From NCBI RefSeq assembly GCF_020080835.1, contig NC_058163.1:13562898-13626897 (forward strand): a stretch of 64,000 bases of DNA, read 5' to 3'. Both the position numbers and the translations under genes were made by a program. The DNA comes from Cotesia glomerata. Taxonomy: Eukaryota > Arthropoda > Insecta > Hymenoptera > Braconidae. Below the pieces are notes generated by a model. That model was given only the letters and a program-made list of their open reading frames with translations, did not search any database and was not told where the DNA came from. Every line of letters begins with the position of its first letter. The stretch's first letter is position 1. This document shows, piece after piece, positions 32,289-44,113 of this stretch.

Positions 32289-35200
32289 CAATTAAATTTT
32301 GCCGGACGAAATCTTTAGAATGAATCAACCAATTGAAATGAGCGACGGCGTTCAAAAGGGTTCATTGAGACTGACAGCCGATTAGATTTTTAATTGAATC
32401 TGTCGATCCGTTTAAAAGATATTCGAAAAATAAAAACCAAAAAAAAAATTTTTTTTTTTTGTTTTTTGTAAATAACTTTGCAACTACTGAAGTAATGAAC
32501 TGAAGACCCTAAGAGCGTATAAATTAATTTTTTTTTTAAATTCACATACTTTTGCATGAAACGTGCAGAAGTCCAAAAAAAATTTTCCCCAAATGTTAAT
32601 TTTTCGTGTAACTTAAAAAACAAAACCATAATTTTTATTATACATCCTTACGGCATCAAAGATGCATCCCGGAAGCCATAAAGGCGTATAAAACTTTTTT
32701 ATTTTGCTTTTTTGCTCATTTTAGATAAAAATACGTCGATTCTCAAAAATAATGTTTTTTACCTGCCCTTAAAGACATGCAAGAAATTAAAGCGCAGGAA
32801 TAAAAAAAAAGATAGATACACAAGTTTTAATAATCCGTTCAGAGGCATAAATATGGAAGTTTAGTAGTTGAAAGAGAAAGGAAAATATAAAAAATATACA
32901 TCATACTTTGAAGAGCTCCGAGGACGAAAGGATGAGGAATATAAGGCAATAGGGTACAAAAGATGAACAGAAAATTATATATAAGTTAAGCTTTACAATG
33001 AGGAGATATAAAAACAGCTAAAAAAATTTAAGCCGGTTAGGAGTAACAAGATAAAAATTTTTAGTCTAGGGATGAAAGACTTTTTACCAATGTAAATTGA
33101 TAATTACCTAAGTAACGAAAAATATCTGGTTTGTTACCACCAAGATTATTAGCCATGTGACGAGAGAAATTTTCGGTAATATTTATTGCTTCATCCGGTC
33201 GATCATTAAATGATAAATTCGTTGATTTTGTTGAAAGGAATTCTTCCACATTTGTGACGAATTTTTGCAATATTTCCAGTACATCATCGTACAACTCTGA
33301 AATATCATTAAGTGTGACCAATATCTCCTGAGTAGCTTCTTCGAATCTATTTACAGGTACGAGAGGTATCGTCCAACAATAGCGGAGAACATCGTGCTTC
33401 AGATCAAACTTTAGGTTCATCGATCTCCATAATCTGGTAATTAGCTGGAATTGAATAAAAAATTATTTTAGATTAATACTATTATTTATTTTTCCCTTAT
33501 CTACAAATAATAATCACAAAACTATAACAAAATAGTTGAACAGCTTTGTAGGACCTTACAAAACTAAGATTCGTAAAAATTTTTCAAAAATCAGAATTTT
33601 AATATTAACTTCTTAACTTTCGAAAAATATTCAAATTTCATTGTTAAAAGTTAACATAATGTCGATTTTTAACAAATTATATAAAAAAGAATTAAATTTA
33701 AATTACATACTCTTATGTAGTGGAACCAACATCCTTTCAGGGAAACTTCGAGAAAAGTTTGCCCGATCGTGGTATGAAGTGTAGAATCCCAATCGCAAAC
33801 TATTGATTTGATATTTTCCTTTATACCTGAGATGCGTAATGACAAAGTTTTCCATATTTCCAGATATAAAGATTCGGAGGTTGATTCACAGAATATGAAG
33901 AGACTCGGTAATCCCTACAAGCACAATTGATATAGATGATAAATTATCAGTCGATAAATTGACAATAATTGATTGAACGAGAAACTTTTAACTTCTTAAC
34001 TTCTAGCTAATTTTTTTTATAAATAATATTCTGCAACTTACAATATTGCCTCGCCTTAAATAGATGATAAGTATCTGCGCCATCGTTGGCTTATCTGGAA
34101 CACACTAAAAAATACAAATATTATTTTTTTTGAAACCTGAAAATTATGAAAATTATACAAACTTATGGCATCTGTAGTGCGATATTTTTTTTTAAATATT
34201 TCAAATTAAGGATACAGTGATTAATAAAAGATATCATTTTAATGTAAAAAAGCGTAGGGTGCTTTCAAATTAATGTTATAATGATTCTACTTGTATCAAA
34301 ATAAAATATTTATATCAACGAATATCAAGCACCCCACACATAAATGGAAATAAAAATATCCCGGAACTGATTAAACGTCTCAACTTTATTGTATCTGATA
34401 CTTATCTACGTGATCAAAAAATGTTGTAAATATCGTTAGTAAGATCTAAATTCTCTATGCGTGCTTCGATATATAGAATAATCAAAGCGATCAATAAATA
34501 CACCGTAGATGTTGACATTTTTTGGGGGTTTGCACAAAATTTATAAATTTTTTATCCTCTATTCACAGATATTATTGGTTGTAAATAAATATAAGCTTAA
34601 CATTCTACACATAATAAAACTGTAATAAATAAACTAATCCAACGTTTTGAAGAAGATTAAAATCATTTTCAAAGATTCCGTTACATGCATACATACATGC
34701 TTACATACTAAGCATATAAAAGCGTATTAATAAAAAGGTAAGCAATAACATCAACTATTTGTAGTGTTTGAGTGACCTTAGAATATGTAAAAAATTATGT
34801 TTTTTCTAGAGTTTTGGTAAGACTATACCTCATGAGTTCGTTGGATGTGAATTTCTTCAACTTCACCGATGTGCTCCATTAGCTTTTCTTCACAAAGCAT
34901 TACTGCTGTTGAACCATCTTCGCATTCGATGATCCCGCGGAAAAGGCTTACAGTTTTCCGATATGTTTTTATCATGTTAGCCAATTCGAAGAAATACAAT
35001 GGTGTCTGCGGCTTATCCAACTTTTTTTTTCTTGATACATGCATTTTCATCGCAGCAGGTCGCATTTTTGATTGTTCAGCACTGAAATGTATTATCTTTT
35101 GTTTACTATTTTGATTATTACATTTTTTTTTGCAGTAAAACCAAACATAATAGTTCGAAGTCACAAGTCTAATACGTCAAGGCTGTATTCTGAGCGTTAC

Positions 35201-36916
35201 GTTATATAACGTATACATGGATTACATCGATGATATGGAATAAAAAAAAAATCGGAAGCACTACAATGGATAAAAAAGATTTACGTCTTAAAATATGCAA
35301 ACGACATGGCGCTAGTCTCTGTCAGGCATGGCGCACGGTCTTCAAAAATGTTATAAGTCCTGGAAAGGTATTCGGAGATTAATGATAAAAAAAACGCTAA
35401 AATGATTGTGAAAGAAGGGCGAAGAAAAAACGAAATAACATGCTGGAAACATAAAGGAAACAATCTTAAGATGGTACAGAAGTATCAATAACTTAATTAC
35501 TGGTTCACATGCAAAGAAAGTTTCAAAAAACATACAAGATGGTTAATTGGAAAAGTACAACAAGCGATTAACTCGACCCGGGGTGTAATTAAAAAATCGG
35601 GGCGATCTAAGCTAAAGGACTATACCTGCACAACACGCTAGCTAATAGTAGTGCAATGTATAGTATGAAAATGTTGGAGTAGGCTCCGAATGTAACTTAA
35701 CAATGGTTGTACGCCAAAGTACATAAACTTGCATTAGATACCCGACTATCTTTAGAGAGAAGAAACTTACGTACCAAATTATCTACACATTAGGGGTAGA
35801 GCAAACAAATACCTGGTGGACATGATGATGGATGACAATCGCTGGAATAGAAAATGTCTTAGAGACGAATGTAGAAGCATTTTAAATGGGAACTCATCAC
35901 AATGGAGTTAAATAATGCCCTTGACGAAATGAGATGTCGGGATATATCAGCGCTATATTTGGACTAAAATGGAGCCAGACTTCATTGAGAAACGCCTGGA
36001 GGCAGACCTGAAAGAACACAAAGACATATAAAAAACCAATAACTACAGAAAGATAATGGAGTCATCAATCAGTGAGATCTTAAATAATAGCTGCATGAAA
36101 GAGACCTGGCTTCGCATAAGATGTTAAGATTGAAAAAATAACATTACAATTCCGGAAAAGTAACTGCAGAGTATATAACATTCAATCTGAAATACTCATC
36201 AACTTCATATGCTGCAATAAAGCCAGAAAATTGTTCTCCAAAAAAATAAACACCGTGCTACAAAACCGTACGGAGAATATGCACAAAGCTGCCCTCGATG
36301 CATGCTAGAAAGAGCAGTTAAAAGGACCTCGGGTAAGAAGTCTATATCATCCTCTTCAAAGAAATAAGAAATAAAGGAGAGAATCTTTCTTTACCTGAAA
36401 GACAGGGCAACAAAAGTTAACGATTTTATAAAGTTGGAAAACCAAAGCTAAAAAAATAATCAACATCTAACAATGTTTTGCAAGACAAATTGTATTTCTG
36501 GTGAAAATAAATAATATTTTGTTGTAATATTATAAAAATATTCATAATTATTATTTTTAAATCCAAGATTGAAAATTTAATAGTACAACGATTTTAAGGA
36601 AATAACAATTACCTTTTACGGAGCTGTTCAAAAATTTCCATCGCCGTTAAATGCGTTTCTGCGACTGTATTGTCAATCCGTTCTTTTAACAATTTTTTTT
36701 TTTCGATGTTAGTTGGATTTGGATGGTTATGATCAGATGGTTTTGGCACATAAGCTTCTCCGCGTTTTTTTACAGACACAAGCACTTATAGTGAGTATGT
36801 CGATAAGTACACCTGTACGTGGGAATTTTAGCGCGTTTATCCTTGTGATACGTGTGATCTCCGAAAACATAAACCGAAGTACCAGAAAACTGACCTGGTA
36901 GTTTTACTGGTTCCAT
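31775..36916 (-). CDS. Gene A: FLYWCH zinc finger plus MULE-derived domain, frameshifted first exon
   Basis: Exons: 36916-36613, 35081-34829, 34104-34042, 33914-33711, 33444-33108, 32002-31775; all have AG acceptors and GT donors with matching phases. Exon 1 gives a FLYWCH finger (VYVFGDHTYHKD, YRCTYRHTHYKCLC, HNHP), but a 1-nt deletion near 36770 shifts the frame after KCLC. Exons 2-4 form the MULE transposase region (FRGIIECEDGSTAVML, VPDKPTMAQILIIYL, PSLFIFC, VCDWDSTLHTT, VSLKGCWFHYIR). The first catalytic Asp of MULE (normally DGTF) is replaced in IHIQRTHE. The last exon is unclear: reading on from 31775 stops at a TGA near 31738. Intron 1 holds a dead LINE. Paralogue of gene B. Either a decaying gene or a sequence error; type shown as CDS because five of six exons are intact. 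Confidence 0.65.
32072..32400 (+). repeat. Dispersed repeat copy with (TG)n in intron-free spacer
   Basis: AACTTCCCGC start at 32072, GAGTTTTCATCAGATC, then (TG)n at 32229-32287, followed by a diverged right part (GAATCAACCAATTGAAATGA). Uninterrupted by a LINE. It lies within gene A's fifth intron (33108-32002). Confidence 0.75.
35280..36430 (+). pseudogene. Heavily decayed LINE reverse transcriptase remnant
   Basis: With frame changes one reads YANDMALVSVRHGARSS (like the YADD palm motif), ITCWKHKGNNLKMVQKY (like the thumb W..G..L..V..F) and a late YGEYAQSCPRCMLER zinc-ribbon-like end. Many stops. Not close to the two R1-clade elements here. It lies in intron 1 of gene A on the opposite strand. 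Confidence 0.45.
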
Positions 36917-37422
36917 CTGAAAAAAATTTTATTAGTAAATTGGTTGTAAGTTTGAATTTATTATGCTAAAAATTTTTATTCTTTCGAATGACAATAAAAT
37001 AAATAGTTTTTAAGCAGCCGCAGTGAATTATAATTGATTTCGTTATTTGTTGCCGCAATAAACGTCGATGAACAGTGCTAACTCTGATTTTCATTTTTTA
37101 TAATTAGATTATAATTTTTTAAAATACAACAAATTATTAAAAATTTTAATTATACATATTTTAAACATGTTGTTGATAAATAATCAAATAAAACTTTTAA
37201 TTGTCATTATTCGTTTTATTTACATTTATGGAATCTAGTACTAGGATAACCTACAAATAATGAACCGAAAATCAATTGATAATTACTTTTGTAATAATTG
37301 GAAATATTTTTATAGTAAGGTTTTGCAATTGAATTGTTAGTCGGTTCTTACCTTATAGAAAAGAAAACTTTTCATTTATGAAATTAATTATTAAAACTCA
37401 CCTTTCAGAATAGCAAAGAAAT

Positions 37423-40153
37423 TGAAACGGTGATCCACCGCTCTCTTGGTCGCCTCTTAATTTATTTAAGGCGCCACTGGATTTTTCCCACAGTATCCAG
37501 AAACTGGCCCAGAACATGGAGTGAACACTCAGGGTCGTAAGAGATTGTCAGGAAGGAAACAGAAATTATAACAAGAAATTCATTTTTACAATCCATTTTA
37601 TTTAACCAACCCTTAATACACAATAAAACCCTTTACAAAATATCAAAACAACTTAATCCCGACGATATCCTCTTATGGAGCGTCCTATCACGGTTTCTAT
37701 CATAGTGTCTATTTCCGAACGGTACCCTCATATGGAGCGTCTATACCGCGGTTTCTATCTTACTACCGTTGTACCCCAAATCCGGCGTCTATACAACGGC
37801 TTCTAAGTGCGCCCAGGAAGCAGAGGAGGATACCATGAATCCCTAGGCTACACTGCAATAATATTTTCTATTCCACACACACCCACAATATTTATTTAAA
37901 ATACTTATGCCTATTGCACCCCCGACCCGGGCGTCTATGCAAAGGACTCTAAGTGTGCCCAGGAAGCAGAGGAGGATACCATGAATCCCTAGGCAACACT
38001 ACAATACTTAACACTAACCCACCCACACTATTAATTAAATTTCCAAACACACTAAATATTTCCCCAGATTTTACAGATTAAAATTTATATATTTATTTCC
38101 CAATTTAACAAAAATTAATTTCCCAAAATTAAATGAAATCCGATTTAATACCTAGATCCATTTATTCCATTCATTAATTTGCTAAACCCGAGTTCCTAAC
38201 TTGTTTCATAAATCCTAATCCAATTCCAAATTTCAAATTAAAATCATTAACTAATTTATTGCCGTGGTCTTAATAATACAACAATAAATATTTAATTACA
38301 AGAAGTCTTCGTATCTTGAATTAATAGATTAAAATCTAATGACAGAGGTCTTAATAATCTGCCAACAATGTTGGTTAAATCCGAGATTTACGAAATTTTA
38401 TTCTTATTGAACTTACTTAATTTATTTTATAAGTTGTTGTGTTAAATTATTTTACTTTGGATAATTTATTTTACCAGAATTTATCAATTATTTATTTAGT
38501 TGTTCTCCGAATATTTCTAATTTGTATCCAGATTATTTTATTTAATTAAGAACTTAATTTGTTATCAACTAAAATTTATCAATTGATTTTATGTAATTAA
38601 TTTTTACTAAACTGTTTTACTTGTCATTCAATAATCGAGTTTTATTTTCTCTACATTATTTTATTTTACGTTCTATTGTGTTGCACGAAAAACTTAGCAT
38701 TTATTTTATTTTATTTTCTTCATGGATTATTTTCTGCCTAGCAACACAGTACGATTTTAGTCTTGACCTTGAGTGTCCTCTACCCAGCGCTTCACGCGGG
38801 ACAAGATGGCTGACACTCTCGCTCGGTCTTGCGTCTCTGTCGCAAGTTTTTGGTGTAATTTTTTTTCTCTGACGAATTTTTACAAGTTTTATTTTCTACT
38901 TTTAATTAACAAATTTACACGAAAAATTTTCTAGCAATTTTGACTGATTCTAAATTTATTGCAAATGATTTTATTTTAAACAATTAAATTTTATTATAAA
39001 TTATTTTCCCGAATTTAATAAATTTTACTTCAAATGATTTTTACTAAAGTTCCTCTAAAACATTTTACTGATTTTATTTTAAGCAATTAATTAAATAAAT
39101 CCGACCAACTCGATTATCAACGACATTTTGTTCTACATGGCACCGAAATCATGAAATGACCAACCGAAATTATTCCTGGTAAAGTCAGTCCAAACTCTGC
39201 CTACGTAGTTAATTAACAATCCGAAATAATTCCTGGTTTTGTTAATTAAATATTTAGTAATTATCCCTGACTTGTTCTTAACTTCATTCTTAATTTTATT
39301 CTGGACTTTTCTTAATTTCATTGTGAATTTTATTTTTAATAAATTCTTACTAACCTCCTAAAGAATATTCTAAACAATATTTTAAATAATTCTTTAAATA
39401 ATATCCCAAATAATATTCCAAGTAAATTCTAATAAATAAATTTCAATATAATAATTAAGTAAATTCTACGATATACTACTTAAACTAATGATTGTGACCG
39501 AACGTGAAATGGCGATGACCTTCAGCTGACTTCAATGCCTGGCTGATACCGCACCACCAAGATATTATTGAGACATTTTATTTGTACCTGGAGTTTTCCT
39601 TTACGACGCTAATGAACTCCCTCGAGGAGCTACAACTTCTTGTCGTCGTTGCTGGTACAAGTCCCTCCTTGGTGGATGAATCTACTTGGCGGCGAGACCC
39701 AGGTCATCGTCACTCGTTCCTCGAATACTTTACAAAATCTGTAACCGCAAATAAGCATTAGAAATTATCACTAATTAAAATCAATTTACGCAAGCTGGCA
39801 GAAGGCCTAGCAAGCAATAAATTAATTGATTAGTATCACTTCGTTCCACTATATCTTGAGCGAAATAAAAATAATTACCTGTGCTTTGATGTTTGTTAAC
39901 TTTTGTGCGACCGTTAGATTTGACTGTTCGGTCACAATGAATCTTCTGAGCTTTGTCGGTACGTTTCTTTCTTCGCTCCGTCTCCCCCACTCACTCTCCT
40001 CGCCGACGTTTCCCTCTCAGGGACTTACTCACTAACTTATAGCTAGAGGCGCGAGTACTTCGGAGCACAGCGCTCTGGGGGATCAGTCGATAACTAACTC
40101 ACGCGGATTGGAGACCTTCTCTGGGTAAAGAAGGCCCCGTGTACTCCGTTACA
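37423..40153. mobile_element. Solo-LTR-like element, 2731 bp, TSD AAAT
   Basis: Begins TGAAACGGTGATCCACC and ends ACTCCGTTACA, flanked by AAAT at 37419-37422 and 40154-40157. It resembles the 44114-46082 element at both ends (GGCGCCACTGG near the start, GTTACA at the end). No gag or pol. Internally CCCAGGAAGCAGAGGAGGAT is duplicated at about 37810 and 37960. TG...CA ends with 4-bp duplications fit an LTR left after recombination; a large non-coding retrotransposon derivative is possible. Confidence 0.72.
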
Positions 40154-40712
40154 AAATACCATATAATAAAATACCGTTATTTTCTTTTATTTCGTTACTA
40201 CGGTAATCAAGCTGTTTTTTTTTCTTGCTGGATTGTTTGCCCAGCTAGCCTCTGGGTTGTCCCGTACAGCCAATGGCTGTGTGTGATTGAAGCGTTATGA
40301 TGTTATTCTCGCGGGAATTTCAAATCAATTTGAGGAGTTCTTGTCTTCTTATTATACTGTAAGATTGGAAATATTTCTGATGTCTATTGTAAATTGTGTT
40401 ATTTTGTTGATTATTTTTTCATCCTCGTTGAAGGCGAGATTTAATCAAGCTGTTGATGAAAAAAAAATGGTATCTTTTGAGCCAACACCTGGAAAAAAAT
40501 TTCTTAAAGAATACGATCACGTAATTATCTATGGGACGATAACCAATAAAGACTCTGAAGTTAGGGAACATCGAAATAAAAATTATTTTTATAAACTAAA
40601 TAACTAATGAAGTAAATAAATAATTATTATTAAAATGAACTTCAAGTATTTCAAGTTTTTTTCATCTATTATCGATTTTTTTCAGAATTGTTTTATAATA
40701 ATTTTTATGAAC

Positions 40713-40908
40713 ATGAAGTTAGCCGACATTTCAAAATTTTTAGAAATTTTTTATTGAAAAAATTTCAATTAAACAATAAAAAAAAAAAATTTCACATGTA
40801 AAAAACTTGAAAAAGTTTAAGTGCAATTTTTTAGAAATATATTTTTAGTTGTAATTTAATTAACAAAAACAATCAAAAATTTTTAGACGTCTGCTAACTT
40901 CAGTGTCA
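40713..40908. mobile_element. Short MITE, ACTGAAGTTAGC family
   Basis: Left end TGAAGTTAGCCGACATTTCA and right end GACGTCTGCTAACTTCAGTG are inverted relatives, extending into AAAATTTTT. About 190 bp, non-coding, same end family as 30335-31073. Confidence 0.6.
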
Positions 40909-41241
40909 TTAATTTTTTCAAGGATAAAAACAAATACATGTCAACTACTTGATTACGTTGCTAAATAAACAAAACATTACTCTTCTGTTTGTTTTTTTAA
41001 ACTAATTTAAGAGAGATATAGTTGATTAGTTTTGAGAATGATAGTTCTTTTTTACTTGAGAGTGTTTCGAAGGAATAGTTAATTGGTGAGTCAGTTGATA
41101 GTTGTCAATTGATCAGTGAATAGTTGATTGTGATTGTAATTGAAAAATGTAGTAATCGGACTTTCTGAAACTAATTAAAAATAATATATTATTCGTAGTT
41201 GTTATTCAGACGAGTATTAAAACTGTTTTTATAAATATACA

Positions 41242-42735
41242 ATGGCTCCTTCTTCTGAAAACTCCTTAATAAAAAAGTCTAAAATAATGACGATGGCTCA
41301 AAATGGAAAGACTAATAAGGAGATTATGCTAGAAGTTGGTTGTGATATGAAAACTATTAAAAAATGGACCCAGCAGTTTCGCGAGCACGGGGATCAAGGA
41401 TTGATCGATGAAAGAAAAAATAATCGAGGTCCACGGAAAACGACTGGGTTGGATGACTTGACGCTCTGGAGAATAATGGATGAAAATCCCTTTCAGTCAG
41501 TGGCTCAATCAATAAATGATTCGAATTTACCGATATCCGTAAGAACTGGGGAACAGCGTTTGAATGAGAGTGGACTGATTCATCGGACTACTGCAAAGAA
41601 AGGGGACTTGACTCCACTTCATCGTCAAAAGCGAATAGAATACGCTAATAATCACTTACATTGGACTAATGATCAGTGGGGTGCAGTTATTTGGTCCGAT
41701 GAAAAGGTAATAGAATTTTTTTTAATATTTAGCAGTTAGTTTATTAAATTTTTTCATTTGAAATAGATGAATATAATAATATAGTCATGGTTTATTTAAA
41801 TTTAAGCTTAATTGTTGGTTTCATAATTTCGATAACCTCAAAGTTAAAAGTAATATCCGAGTAAAAAAAATTTTCTATCATTTTCAAAATTAAATACGGA
41901 GTGCATTTTGAATACGCTACATGAAGCTGTATCTAATTAATGAAATTCAAAATTTATCGAAAAAAATAACGTTAATAATTGAAAAAATCACAATCAATGA
42001 TTTTATATTTTAATTATAGTTATAAAAATTTATTAATTATTTTTTTCCTTATAATTGGCTCCTTATATTTTAAACTTTCAGTCTTTTAAAGCATCGATGG
42101 ATTCTCGGAGAACTTGCTGGAGACCGCCGGGTCAAAGGCTAAACCCAAAATACGTTGTACCAAATTGGCGTTCAAACCGATTGGCCTCTATGTTTTGGGG
42201 TTGTATGAGCTCACTTGGACTAATGGAATTAGTTGAAGTGGGTTCTAACTATCGGTCCCTTGACTATATTGAGACCCTGGAGACCGTGATGTTGCCTGCA
42301 GCAAGGAGAGATTTTCCTGTCGAACAGTACCCGACTATTTACTTCATGCATGATAATAGTCCAGTACATACGGCAAGAGTAGTTAAGGATTGGTTTGCGC
42401 AGCATGAAGATATTACGGTATTGGAACATCCACCAATGTCTCCAGACTTGAATCCAATAGAAAACATATGGGGTAAGAAATTAATTTAAATAATTAAAAT
42501 ATATATTATAATTAACAAATTATAATTAAAATATATATTATAATTTCTAGGTTTAATGGATCAGAAATGGAGTCCTGTTCAACGACCAAGGACGATTAAT
42601 GAACTGCGCAATTACACCGTAGAACTATGGGAAGAATTGGGTAACCGACCAGATTATTGCCGCAACATCGTTCAATCCATGCATAAGCGCTTGGAAAAAG
42701 TTATTGAAAAAGATGGCTATTGGATTAATTATTAA
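41242..42735 (+). CDS. Intact three-exon Tc1-like transposase, DD35E
   Basis: Exons 41242-41706 (donor GTAATA), 42082-42472 (acceptor ACTTTCAG, donor GTAAGA) and 42551-42735 (acceptor TTTCTAG) join in phase to 346 residues without a stop. Residues about 10-65 are a helix-turn-helix (NGKTNKEIMLEVGCDMKTIK); then the DDE/RNase H fold of IS630/Tc1 proteins. Catalytic residues: D in WSDEK, at the end of exon 1; D in HDNSPVH; E in SPDLNPIENIW, 35 residues apart (DD35E). Length is normal for Tc1. I find no terminal inverted repeats near the gene, and introns in this family's transposase are unusual, so it may be an old element with acquired introns or a domesticated copy. The isoleucyl-tRNA synthetase remnant begins about 35 bp downstream. 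Confidence 0.8.
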
Positions 42736-42769
42736 TTTTGCGTTTGTTAGCTACTTTGTTCAAAGTCAT

Positions 42770-44109
42770 TCATCCTGCTGTGTTCATAGCTTTCCCATTC
42801 AAAGACAAAGAAGGAGTCTCGCTGGTCACCTGAAAGACCACCCCCTGGATCTTGCCGAGCAACCTCGCGCTCTACTGCAATCCTAACTTTGAGTAATTGT
42901 GATCAAGGCAAGCGTTACAAGCCGTCTTTTCATTATTTTGAACACCTCAGCATTAAAGGAGCTTTTCAGATTCTTAATGACAATTATGTTACCGTTAAAA
43001 CTGGTACTGGGATTGTTCACCAAGCTCCGTCTTTTGGTGAGGATGATTACAGGTGGGGGTGAGGGTGGTTTTTCTTATTTTTTAATATTATTAGTTAAAA
43101 ATTTTTCTTGTAAAAATGGACTGAGTTTATATTGTGAAACATCAACTTGGTTCAATGAAGTCTGCCCAGTAGACAACTACAAAAAATTCACCGAGCAACT
43201 CCGGGACTTGAAAGGTCTGTACGTGAAGACAGCAGACAAGGAGATCGTTAAAACTCTTCTAAGAAACGGCAAGTGCATAAAGTACGTAAGATGTAACCAT
43301 AGCTACCCGCTTTACTGGCGATCTGACACCCCCTTGATTTACAAAGCAGTCCCATACTGGTTCATCAGGATCGAGAACATCAAGTAGAGACTCCTGGCCG
43401 CGACGTCTAAGACCTACTGGGTCCTCGACTCGTCAAGGACAAGTGGTTCGAAAACTGGCTGTGGGACGTCCGCGACTGGGCCGTCAGCAGGGACTGTTAC
43501 TGGGGAAATTCATCATGAAAGCATTGACCACTTGGCCACTCCTTTTAGAAGAGGACCAGAGTTCGAGTTTTTAAAAGGATTTCTTAAATATTCAACTGCT
43601 GGTTCGGGTCCGGGTCGATGCTTTACGCCCAGATATACTACCCCATACGACAAAGTCCAAGGACTTTGAAGAGAGCTTTCCTGCGGACTTCATTGCCGAA
43701 GATATTAACCAGACGCGTGGGTGATTCTATACTCTCCTGATGATCTCGAGGCGCTGTTTGAGAAGCCGTCTTTCAAGAATCTTATATACAATGGCCTTGT
43801 TCTTACAGCTGATGGACAAAAAATTTCCAAGAGTAAGAAGAACTATCCTGATCCCAAGGAAATCATCAATCGCTTTGGCGTTAATGCATTGAGGCTGTAT
43901 TTGATCAATTCTCCGGTTGTGAGGGCGGAAAATTTGAGGTTAAAAGAAGAGGAAGTGAGGGATTATTAAGGATATTTTCTTGCCTTGGTACAACGTCTTG
44001 AGATAGGGGAAAATTTTTTTGTAATAATAAAAAGATGATTGCAGCGGGTTCTGTTTTGAAGGATCTGCTTTTTAAAAGATCAATGTGAAATTAGGAAATC
44101 TTGAAATTT
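42770..44109 (+). pseudogene. Cytosolic isoleucyl-tRNA synthetase remnant, part 1
   Basis: Fragments in several frames: FPFKDKEGVSLVT and TTPWILPSNLALY; YVTVKTGTGIVHQAPSFGED; CPVDNYKKFTEQLRDLKGLY; NHSYPLYWRSDTPLIYKAVP; WFGSGSMLYAQIYYP; FPADFIAEDINQTRG; and the KMSKS-like loop KISKSKKNYPDPKEI. These follow the order of eukaryotic cytosolic IleRS from the editing domain to the catalytic KMSKS site. The N-terminal part with the HIGH motif is absent. A GT-started spacer after GEDDYR at 43053 looks like a retained intron, so this is a decayed genomic copy, not a clean retrocopy. Stops and frameshifts are numerous. Confidence 0.9.
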
Positions 44110-44113
44110 TGCG

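Noticed and set aside
40287..40607. 106-codon ORF with one hydrophobic segment
   Set aside because: Starts at TTG, not ATG; AT-rich; directly follows the LTR; a lone hydrophobic stretch is expected by chance here.
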